Position numbers and translations under genes: made by a program. A stretch of DNA of 12,602 nt from CAXGUU01 sp964012875 (GTDB lineage Bacteria > Pseudomonadota > Gammaproteobacteria > Ga0077536): the NCBI GenBank assembly GCA_964012875.1, contig CAXGUU010000062.1:1-12602 (forward strand), read 5' to 3'. Each line of letters opens with the position of its first letter. Position 1 is the first letter of the stretch. The notes under the pieces are model-generated. The model saw nothing but the letters and a program-made list of their open reading frames with translations, was not told the origin of the DNA and did no database searches. Below are positions 6,449-12,602 of the stretch, one piece after another.

Positions 6449-8134
6449 ATGCTCGAACGCCGTCACTTTCTTCAGGCCGCCATGGCACTCATGGCGAGCG
6501 GCGTGCTCGGTCCCAACGTCGTTCGGGCTTCGGCGACACAGCGGCTGTCGCAATCGAACCTTCTCGAGTTTGATGACCTGGGCCAGGTCACCTTGCTGCA
6601 TGTGACTGATATCCATGCACAGCTGAAACCGGTTTGGTTTCGCGAGCCGTCCACTAATATCGGCGTGGGTAGCGCTGCCGGCTTGGCGCCACACATCACC
6701 GGTCCGGATTTTCTCCGGCATTACGGTGTTGACGCCGGTTCGGCCACAGCTTATGCGTTGAGTTCGGTCGATTTTGCGGCGCTGGCAAAAAACTATGGCC
6801 GGCTCGGTGGTATCGATCACCTTGCGACCCTTGTTAAGGCCATTCGCGGCAGGCGCCCGGAGAATACGCTCCTGCTGGACGGTGGTGACACCTGGCAGGG
6901 TTCGTATACGGCGCTCAAATCTGAAGGCCGTGACATGGTCGAGGTGATGTCGGCGCTAGGCGTTGACGCAATGACCGCACACTGGGAATTCACCTATGGT
7001 GCTGACCAGGTTGAGTCGCTGATCGAAGATCTGCCGTTTCCGTTTCTCGCCGCAAATGTATTCGACACAGAGTGGGATGAGCCTGTGTTCGCACCAAGCG
7101 CTGAATTCGAACGCGGCGGTGTCAGGATAGCGGTCATCGGGCAGGCTTTTCCTTACACGCCGATCGCCAACCCGCGCTACAAGATCCCTGCATGGTCGTT
7201 TGGCATTCGCGAAGAACAACTGCGGGCAACGGTCGGTGCGGCGCGCGCAGGCGGCGCAGGACTCGTAGTACTGCTGAGCCACAACGGATTCGACGTCGAT
7301 CGCAAACTTGCATCGCGCGTGGAAGGCATCGATGTCATTCTGAGCGGCCACACACACGACGCTGTGCCAACTGCCACTAAGGTGGGATCGACCCTGCTCA
7401 TAGCTTCCGGGTCACACGGTAAGTTTTTATCACGCCTCGATCTGGATGTCGGGCCAAATGGCGTGCGCGATTTTCATTACCGCCTGATTCCGGTCTTCAC
7501 CGATGTCGTGGAATCTGACGCAGCCATGTCGAAACTGGTCCACGGCATCCGCTCGCCGCACGATTCGCATTTGAGCGAGAAGGTCGGCCGCACGGACTCG
7601 CTGCTTTATCGACGCGGCAATCTGAACGGCACGTTTGATGACCTGATCTGTGCCGCGATGATCGAAGGTCGCGATGCCGAAGTGGCGCTGTCGCCCGGTT
7701 TTCGCTGGGGTGCGAGCCTGCTCCCGGGTGAGACCATCACCCGGGATGCCATTTATAACCAGACTGCGATTACCTATCCGGAAACCTATCGCACCACCAT
7801 GACCGGTGAGAATCTGAAACTTATTCTCGAAGACGTCGCCGATAACCTGTTCAATCCTGATCCCTACTACCAGCAGGGCGGCGACATGGTGCGGGTTGGC
7901 GGCATCGGTTTCGAACTTGACGCCAATGGCGCACGTGGCAATCGCATCCGCTCGCTCGTGAGTCTGCGTGACGGCGCGGCGATTCAGGCGTCCAAGGAAT
8001 ACGTCGTTGCGGGCTGGGCATCTGTCAATGAAGGTGTTGAAGGCCCACCCATCTGGGATGTGGTCGCCGAATATCTGCAGGCGCGCGACAGCGTACGGTT
8101 TGAGCCACACGATCACGTCAGGCTGGCGACATGA
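6449..8134 (+). CDS. soxB: SoxB, thiosulfohydrolase (di-manganese)
   Basis: A 561-residue periplasmic metalloenzyme that hydrolyses the sulfone group from SoxY-bound thiosulfate and releases sulfate. It has a Tat leader (LERRHFL, R4-R5). The metallophosphoesterase/5'-nucleotidase-type core shows its metal ligands in order: HVTDIHAQ (D54, H56), DGGDTWQGS (D147), AHWEFTYG (H178, the SoxB form of the 'GNHE' block), LLSHNGFD (H278) and SGHTHD (H301, H303). The C-terminal 5'-nucleotidase domain covers about 375-555, with FRWGASLLPGETITRDAIYN (418-437). Length matches known SoxB. The start is ATG at 6449 with a weak GGA-containing site. The last bases overlap the start of the GlcG/HbpS-like gene (ATGA), showing translational coupling. 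Confidence 0.96.
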   Translation: MLERRHFLQAAMALMASGVLGPNVVRASATQRLSQSNLLEFDDLGQVTLLHVTDIHAQLKPVWFREPSTNIGVGSAAGLAPHITGPDFLRHYGVDAGSATAYALSSVDFAALAKNYGRLGGIDHLATLVKAIRGRRPENTLLLDGGDTWQGSYTALKSEGRDMVEVMSALGVDAMTAHWEFTYGADQVESLIEDLPFPFLAANVFDTEWDEPVFAPSAEFERGGVRIAVIGQAFPYTPIANPRYKIPAWSFGIREEQLRATVGAARAGGAGLVVLLSHNGFDVDRKLASRVEGIDVILSGHTHDAVPTATKVGSTLLIASGSHGKFLSRLDLDVGPNGVRDFHYRLIPVFTDVVESDAAMSKLVHGIRSPHDSHLSEKVGRTDSLLYRRGNLNGTFDDLICAAMIEGRDAEVALSPGFRWGASLLPGETITRDAIYNQTAITYPETYRTTMTGENLKLILEDVADNLFNPDPYYQQGGDMVRVGGIGFELDANGARGNRIRSLVSLRDGAAIQASKEYVVAGWASVNEGVEGPPIWDVVAEYLQARDSVRFEPHDHVRLAT

Positions 8135-8628
8135 ATCGAGTGGTGAACCTCCTTGTCCTGCTGTTCTTGCTGGCGGTTGGTGGCGACATAGCCGCGAACC
8201 CGGTGACGATGACGTCCACCTTAGCCCCCGACCTTGCCCTGAAGCTGGCAACAGCTACTCGCGCAGCCTGTCGGGCCAAAGATTTTCAGGTCACTGTCGC
8301 AGTCGTCGATCGCAGCGGGCTGCCGCAGGTGTTGTTGCGCGATCAGCTGGCGGGTAACTTCACCGTGCGGATCGCCGAGCTTAAGGCGGCAACGGCCGCG
8401 GGTTTCCGCCAGGCAACATTGGAACTGAATGAACAACTCAGTGCCCGCAGCGAGCTGCAATCCCTGGATCGTCGGCCAGATATTCTGATGGTCGGTGGTG
8501 GCGTACCGGTCGAATACAACGGTCAGGTGGTTGGCGCCATCGGGGTTTCCGGGGCTCCTACCCCTGCAGGTGATCATGATTGTGCCGTCGCCGGCATCGA
8601 GGCACTTGCCGACGAATTGCTTTTCTGA
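8131..8628 (+). CDS. Secreted GlcG/HbpS-family (DUF336) heme-binding-like protein
   Basis: A 165-residue protein with an N-terminal leader (VVNLLVLLFLLAVGGDIAA, cleavage near residue 22), so it is probably periplasmic. The rest is a full GlcG/HbpS domain: the first helix ending in ACRAKDFQVTVAVVDRSG (46-63), then LLRDQLAGNFTVRIAELKAATA (68-89), and the closing LMVGGGVPVEYNGQVVGAIGVSG (119-141). Relatives bind haem or corrinoids, or have unknown roles. Its start overlaps the soxB stop (ATGA), so it is made together with SoxB and is likely the sixth gene of the sox operon. A role in haem delivery to SoxAX, or in handling sulfur or haem stress, is possible but is inference. No cysteine-rich or haem c motif is present. 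Confidence 0.85.
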   Translation: MNRVVNLLVLLFLLAVGGDIAANPVTMTSTLAPDLALKLATATRAACRAKDFQVTVAVVDRSGLPQVLLRDQLAGNFTVRIAELKAATAAGFRQATLELNEQLSARSELQSLDRRPDILMVGGGVPVEYNGQVVGAIGVSGAPTPAGDHDCAVAGIEALADELLF

Positions 8629-8690
8629 GCGGGACAAGCGACCCACATTTGCTGAATTAGGTGTTTTCTTCAAGCACGTAACTGTGGTTC

Positions 8691-8725
8691 TATTAGTCCG
8701 CTGCGGGCACGGCGAAGCCAGCCCG
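8691..8725 (+). promoter_or_regulatory. Weak promoter and hairpin before the amidohydrolase gene
   Basis: The 134-bp gap after the GlcG/HbpS-like gene contains a weak promoter (TTCAAG at 8669-8674, 16 nt, TATTAG at 8691-8696). It is followed by a two-tier hairpin: CGGGC at 8704-8708 pairs with GCCCG at 8721-8725, and inside it GGC pairs with GCC around a GAA loop (8711-8719). No T-run follows, so the hairpin may be a leader structure rather than a terminator. It is therefore open whether the next gene is read from the sox promoter. Confidence 0.3.
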
Positions 8726-8762
8726 TCGCGGAATTGCGAACTCGGCACAGGGGAGAAGAGGC

Positions 8763-10496
8763 ATGCCAGGCTTTGACAGGATTATCCGGGGCGGGTCGAT
8801 CGTCGACGGCAAAGGACACAAACCTTACACGGCAGACATCGGCATTAAGGATGGCTGCATTGCGGCCATCGGACGCGATCTGGGCAGTGCCACTGAGACC
8901 ATCAATGCCGATGGTCTGACAGTGACGCCGGGTTGGGTCGACATTCACACGCATTACGACGCCCAAGCGACCTGGGATCCGATCCTGCATCAGTCAACCT
9001 GGCACGGCGTAACTTCACTAGTGATGGGCAACTGCGGCGTCGGGTTCGCACCCGCGAAGCCCCGGGACCGGCAGTGGCTGATCAAATTGATGGAAGGTGT
9101 CGAGGATATTCCAGGCGTTTCGTTGAATGCGGGCATGGACTGGCGCTGGGAATCGTTTCCGGAATACATGGACGCGCTTGACGCCGTGCCTCGCGTGCAG
9201 GACATCGGCACCCAGGTCCCGCACGGGGCGCTGCGGACCTACGTGATGGGGGAACGTGGCGCGAATCATGAGACCGCGACTGCGGACGATCTGAAGCGGA
9301 TGTCCACGCTGGTCAGTGAAGCGATAGCTGCCGGTGCACTCGGGTTCTCAACCTCGCGCACGGAGATTCATATCGATGTTGACGGCAACCCGGTTCCCGG
9401 AACCTACGCGGGCGTCGAAGAGCTAACGGCAATTGCCAAGGCCATTAAGTCCAGCGGTGGCTTGATGGAAATGGTGTTGTCAGGTGTCGGCGGTGAAAAC
9501 TGCGAGGCGCTCGACAAAGAAATGGAATTACTGCGACAGGTCGCCGAAGGGTCAAATTGCCCCATGACCTACCTGCAGGTGCAACACAATGCCGATGCTG
9601 ATCAATGGCGTCGGCAGATGGCAGTCGTGGAGCAGGCGGCGCGGGACGGCTACCGCATCGCACCCCAGGTTGCCGGTCGGCCGATATCGATTTTGTTCTC
9701 AATGGCGGGCGAGCATCCCTGGCAGTTTATGCCGAGCTACAAGGAGGTTGCCGATCTGCCAGTTGACGAACGCATTGCGCGGCTACGCGATCCAGCGTTT
9801 CGCGCGCGCTTGCTGGCCGAGGACGATCCCAATGAAACCGGCATGTCATTACTGTACAAGGCGCCGGATACCTGGGATATGACCTATGTCGCCGGCAGCC
9901 CGATGAACTATGCACCGAACCCTGAAGATAGCATTGCGGCAATCGCCCGACGCGAGGGTAGGACACCGCAGGAAGTCGCTTACGATGCGCTGCTTGAGCG
10001 CGACGGACGCGCGCTATTGATGTACATGGTGACGGGCTATGCTTCGGGGAACGTGCAACCAGTTAACGAAATGATTCGCCACCCGGCCAGCGTCCTCGGC
10101 CTGAGCGATGCCGGCGCGCACTGTCGTTTTGTGTGCGACGGCGGCGTGCATACCTTCATGCTGTCGCAATGGTCGCGGGATTGTGATCCGGACGATCCGC
10201 TCTATTTGCCGCTCGAATTCATCGTGCAGAAACTGTCTGGCGACAATGCGAAGTTGTTCGGACTCAACGATCGCGGCGTACTCGAACCCGGACGGCGTGC
10301 GGATGTGAACCTCATTGATTTATCTAAACTCGAGAATGCGACGCCCGAGATGCACTACGACCTGCCGGCGGATCAGCCGCGACTGTTGTCGAAGGCTTCA
10401 GGTTATGTCGGGACCTACGTGAAGGGAGAGTTGGTACAGGCCGACGGTGAGATCACCGATGCCAGGCCTGGAGGCGTCATTCGGGCCGGACATTAA
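8763..10496 (+). CDS. Amidohydrolase-family protein, N-acyl-D-amino-acid deacylase-like
   Basis: A 577-residue cytoplasmic member of the amidohydrolase superfamily, closest by motif to D-aminoacylases, which split N-acyl-D-amino acids. Metal-site features visible are H62 and H64 in DIHTHYDAQATWDP, C91 in GNCGVGFAP, H275 in LQVQHNADADQW and D449 in LSDAGAHCRF. The His in the Y-x-T-H-x-R block of characterised D-aminoacylases is not found: the matching place reads GGLMEMVLSG (232-241). The small N- and C-terminal beta domains are present (IIRGGSIVDG at 7-16; PGRRADVNLIDL at 509-520). It is somewhat longer than characterised enzymes (about 480 residues). ATG at 8763 is preceded by GGGGAG at 7 nt. 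It lies 134 nt after the sox operon and converges on the LLM gene. The substrate is unknown. Confidence 0.8.
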   Translation: MPGFDRIIRGGSIVDGKGHKPYTADIGIKDGCIAAIGRDLGSATETINADGLTVTPGWVDIHTHYDAQATWDPILHQSTWHGVTSLVMGNCGVGFAPAKPRDRQWLIKLMEGVEDIPGVSLNAGMDWRWESFPEYMDALDAVPRVQDIGTQVPHGALRTYVMGERGANHETATADDLKRMSTLVSEAIAAGALGFSTSRTEIHIDVDGNPVPGTYAGVEELTAIAKAIKSSGGLMEMVLSGVGGENCEALDKEMELLRQVAEGSNCPMTYLQVQHNADADQWRRQMAVVEQAARDGYRIAPQVAGRPISILFSMAGEHPWQFMPSYKEVADLPVDERIARLRDPAFRARLLAEDDPNETGMSLLYKAPDTWDMTYVAGSPMNYAPNPEDSIAAIARREGRTPQEVAYDALLERDGRALLMYMVTGYASGNVQPVNEMIRHPASVLGLSDAGAHCRFVCDGGVHTFMLSQWSRDCDPDDPLYLPLEFIVQKLSGDNAKLFGLNDRGVLEPGRRADVNLIDLSKLENATPEMHYDLPADQPRLLSKASGYVGTYVKGELVQADGEITDARPGGVIRAGH

Positions 10497-10497
10497 A

Positions 10498-10523
10498 GGC
10501 GCCGCTGACGGCCGCAGCGCGCC
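10498..10523. terminator. Shared bidirectional terminator hairpin
   Basis: Between two convergent genes GGCGCCGCTG (10498-10507) pairs with CAGCGCGCC (10515-10523) as a 9-bp GC-rich stem with one bulged C and a 7-nt loop. It is followed by TGTTT on the plus strand and by TTTAAT on the minus strand. The short T-tracts are modest, but position and stem strength fit an intrinsic terminator serving both genes. Confidence 0.65.
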
Positions 10524-10526
10524 TGT

Positions 10527-11582
10527 TTACACCCAATAGTCCGGCGCTGCGAAATTGCTGAATGACCGAGGAACCCGTTCAATGTCCTGAATGACTTCGC
10601 GGGGCAGGTCGGACGGCTTTTCGTAGCTTGCGCTCGCGCCGAGGGTGTCGGTCAGGCCCGAGAACTGTTTCTCGACGACGCCGGCGATTTCGTCATGCCG
10701 GCCGATCGCGCAACAGGCGTGCAGCAGTTCATCAGGAATTTGTCCTGCGAGTTCATTCCACTTGCCCTCCTTAGTCATGGTATTTAGCTTGGGACCCAGT
10801 TCTTCAAAGCCCGCGAGTTCGAGGACCGGCCAGTAGGCCGGGGTCGAAGCGTAGAAGCCAATGCGGTAGCGCACCCATTCGGCAGCTTTTTCGACCGTCT
10901 CGTCATCCGGTCCGGTTGCAATGAAACCACCGCCGTTGATTTCGAAGTGCTCGCGTTTGCGGCCGCGCCGGGCGAAGCCTTGTTCGAGGTTGGGCAGCAC
11001 CACCTGCTCGATATACGGACGCGTGCAAAAGGGATGGAGGCGGACGCCGTCAGCCACTTCTCCTGCCAGCCGCATCATCACCGGTCCAACGGCAGCGATG
11101 GTCACAGGAGGAGGCGGCACGTCGAGCTTTTCGGGCATGAAATTGGGAGGCATGAGCGTGAAACGATAGTGCTCCCCTTCAAACCGCAGTCGCTCGCCAG
11201 TGGCCCAGCACTTCCAGATCGCGCGCAGGCTGTCGACGTATTCACGCATGCGCGGAATGGGAGGTCCCCAGGGAACGCTGAACCGTTTTTCGTTGTGCGC
11301 TTTGATCTGCGGTCCGAGCCCCAGCACGAAACGGCCGCCCGACGCTTTTTGCAAGTCCCACGAAATGTTGGCGCACGACATGGGCGAGCGCAGGAAGGCG
11401 ATTGCGATGCCAGTTGAGAGTTCAATGGTACTTGTTGTGGTGCAGGCGACCCCCAGGGGCAGGAAGGGATCATGTCGATTCTCGAGCGTGGTGATGCCGG
11501 TAAAGCCGCGTTGCTCGGCTTCGGCGGCCGATTGGGCACTGATATTCAGGTTGGATTGGTCGATGGTCGTGATAACGCGCAT
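10527..11582 (-). CDS. LLM-class (luciferase-like) flavin or F420-dependent oxidoreductase
   Basis: A 351-residue cytoplasmic TIM-barrel protein of the luciferase-like monooxygenase family. Typical elements are seen in order: the N-terminal strand and helix to EAEQRGFTGITTLENRHDPF (21-40), TSTIELSTGIAIAFLRSP (50-67), the loop GGRFVLGLGPQIKAHNEKRF (82-101), RMREYVDSLRAIW (111-123), then PVTIAAVGPVMMRLAGEVADG (159-179). The IKAHNEKRF form and total length resemble LLM proteins annotated as F420-dependent in actinobacteria and some proteobacteria, which move hydride between F420 and substrate. FMN use cannot be ruled out. ATG at 11582 has no strong ribosome binding site. It converges on the amidohydrolase gene and diverges from the deacetylase gene with a 76-bp gap. 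Substrate is unknown. Confidence 0.8.
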   Translation of the reverse strand: MRVITTIDQSNLNISAQSAAEAEQRGFTGITTLENRHDPFLPLGVACTTTSTIELSTGIAIAFLRSPMSCANISWDLQKASGGRFVLGLGPQIKAHNEKRFSVPWGPPIPRMREYVDSLRAIWKCWATGERLRFEGEHYRFTLMPPNFMPEKLDVPPPPVTIAAVGPVMMRLAGEVADGVRLHPFCTRPYIEQVVLPNLEQGFARRGRKREHFEINGGGFIATGPDDETVEKAAEWVRYRIGFYASTPAYWPVLELAGFEELGPKLNTMTKEGKWNELAGQIPDELLHACCAIGRHDEIAGVVEKQFSGLTDTLGASASYEKPSDLPREVIQDIERVPRSFSNFAAPDYWV

Positions 11583-11616
11583 GGTGAGTTCGTGGCTGCC
11601 GTTCGAAGAAGCGGAT

Positions 11617-11628
11617 TATGGCACCATA
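11617..11628. promoter_or_regulatory. Operator-like inverted repeat in divergent promoter region
   Basis: In the 76-bp gap between the divergent LLM and deacetylase genes, TATGG and CCATA form a 5-bp inverted repeat with a 2-nt spacer. Its place near the middle suits a regulator of both genes, but the repeat is short and could be chance. No clear promoter boxes were seen. Confidence 0.25.
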
Positions 11629-11658
11629 GGCGCTGCCAAGCGTCGGGAAGGGCGGGAG

Positions 11659-12602
11659 ATGAAACTGAACGGTAATAACATTTTCACAGGTATCGTGGCC
11701 GTCGTGCTGATGAGTGTCGCGATGTCGGTCGGGGCCCACGATCACAGCGGCACGCCACACGAACAGCCGATTTGGACCTGGAACCCGGATCAAATCGTCA
11801 AGCACGTCAGCAAGGTCCGTGCCGGGGACGATTTGACCCCGAAGGAATGGCCCGGTGGCAATCGCGTGGCCGTCAGCTTTTCTTTCGACGTTGATACCGA
11901 GCCGGTCTGGATCGGTTTCCAGGAGCAGTCGAGTCCCTCCTACATGTCACGTGGCGAGTACGGTACTCGTGCCGGCATGCCGCGGGTGATGAAGCTGCTG
12001 GAGAAACACGACATACCGGCCTCGTTTTTCATCCCCGCGATGTCGATGGAATTACATCCTGAAATCATTCCCATGATTCAGAAGAACCCGCGTAATGAAA
12101 TTGGATTTCACTGGTACGTTCACGAAAACCCACTTAGGTTGACCTCGATCGAAGAGCGCAAAATCTATGCCCAGGCAATGGAGCTTTTCCTGAAGCACGT
12201 TGGTAAGCGGCCGACGGGGTTTCGTTCGGCTGCCTGGGATCTGACCGAGTCAACCGTCGAGATCGTGAAGGAGATGGGTTTCCTCTACGAAAGCAGCATG
12301 ATGGCCGACGATAGGCCCTATGTGCTGATGGCTGATGGCAAGGACACGGGCCTGGTTGAGTTGCCGGTGGAGTGGATTCTGGACGACTGGCCCCTGTTTC
12401 AAATCTCGTGGCCGAGCAAGCACGTCTCCATTCGCAATGCCGAGGATGTGTATTCGATTTGGAAGGAAGAATTCGACGGTGCTTGGGATGAGGGCACTCT
12501 CTACATCCTGACTATGCACCCGCAGGTGATTGGACATCGCTATCGCATGATGATGCTCGACCGGCTCATTACCTACATGAAAAGCAAGTCGGGCGTGTGG
12601 TT
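11659..12602 (+). CDS. Secreted polysaccharide-deacetylase-family (NodB-fold) hydrolase, partial
   Basis: The gene is open to the right edge (314 residues visible; the C-terminus is missing). A signal peptide spans about residues 1-26 (IFTGIVAVVLMSVAMSVGA). NodB-fold motifs are present: FSFDVDTEP (D77, D79), EIGFHWYVHENP with the metal-binding pair H151 and H155, GKRPTGFRSAAWDLT with R189, and LTMHPQVIGHR with H287. The 'FDVDTE' first motif and the H-x3-H spacing recall the HpPgdA/PuuE-like branch rather than classical chitin deacetylases; members act on varied amide or cyclic-imide substrates. An extra stretch (about 35-68, WTWNPDQIVKHV and following) precedes the fold. ATG at 11659 is preceded by GGGAAG at 8 nt. 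It diverges from the LLM gene. A periplasmic deacetylase or amidase is likely; its substrate is unknown. Confidence 0.85.
   Translation, partial: MKLNGNNIFTGIVAVVLMSVAMSVGAHDHSGTPHEQPIWTWNPDQIVKHVSKVRAGDDLTPKEWPGGNRVAVSFSFDVDTEPVWIGFQEQSSPSYMSRGEYGTRAGMPRVMKLLEKHDIPASFFIPAMSMELHPEIIPMIQKNPRNEIGFHWYVHENPLRLTSIEERKIYAQAMELFLKHVGKRPTGFRSAAWDLTESTVEIVKEMGFLYESSMMADDRPYVLMADGKDTGLVELPVEWILDDWPLFQISWPSKHVSIRNAEDVYSIWKEEFDGAWDEGTLYILTMHPQVIGHRYRMMMLDRLITYMKSKSGVW

Noticed and set aside
7430..8251. A 273-codon open frame on the minus strand opposite soxB
   Set aside because: Antisense shadow of a clearly real gene, with no domain or ribosome binding site evidence.
11472..11675. A 67-codon plus-strand open frame upstream of the deacetylase gene
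   Set aside because: It lies mostly opposite the LLM gene and overlaps the deacetylase start out of frame; no supporting signals.

Overview
The window looks like a chromosomal segment from a free-living sulfur-oxidising proteobacterium, most likely an uncultured, moderately GC-rich gammaproteobacterium. The main reasons are a compact soxXYZAB operon (periplasmic thiosulfate oxidation), c-type cytochromes, several Tat-type leader peptides and GC-rich third codon positions. The taxonomy is inferred from gene content only. No tRNA, rRNA, CRISPR array, insertion sequence or phage gene was seen.

Layout. (1) 1-194: left flank with what appears to be a decayed gene on the minus strand. (2) 195-2477, minus strand: a two-gene operon encoding a glutathione S-transferase-like protein and then a Tat-exported protein with nitroreductase-like features. 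(3) 2605-4026, plus strand, divergent from (2): a two-[4Fe-4S] FrhB-type F420 hydrogenase/dehydrogenase beta-subunit-like oxidoreductase with an unusual proline-rich C-terminal tail. (4) 4027-4232: noncoding leader with a 16-bp tandem repeat, a hairpin, two operator-like repeats and a good sigma70-like promoter. (5) 4233-8628: soxX, soxY, soxZ, soxA, soxB and a secreted GlcG/HbpS-like protein, all co-directional, with two 4-nt ATGA overlaps. (6) 8763-10496: a D-aminoacylase-type amidohydrolase. (7) 10527-11582, minus strand: an LLM-class (luciferase-like, F420-type) oxidoreductase, separated from (6) by a good shared hairpin terminator. (8) 11659 to the right edge: a secreted polysaccharide-deacetylase-family (NodB-fold) enzyme, cut by the window end.

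How it works together. SoxAX would link thiosulfate to the C-terminal cysteine of SoxY on SoxYZ, and SoxB would hydrolyse off sulfate. No soxCD lies in the window, so the visible set is the truncated Sox pathway. The GlcG/HbpS-like protein is translationally coupled to soxB and is probably a working member of the operon. The flanks hold redox genes (FrhB-like, nitroreductase-like, GST-like, LLM) and amide or N-acyl hydrolases (amidohydrolase, deacetylase). Two of them belong to families that often use cofactor F420, which would be noteworthy in a sulfur oxidiser, but F420 use is an inference here. The most promising undescribed element is the divergent GST / Tat-nitroreductase-like / FrhB-like cluster. 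Next comes the repeat-rich control region before soxX.
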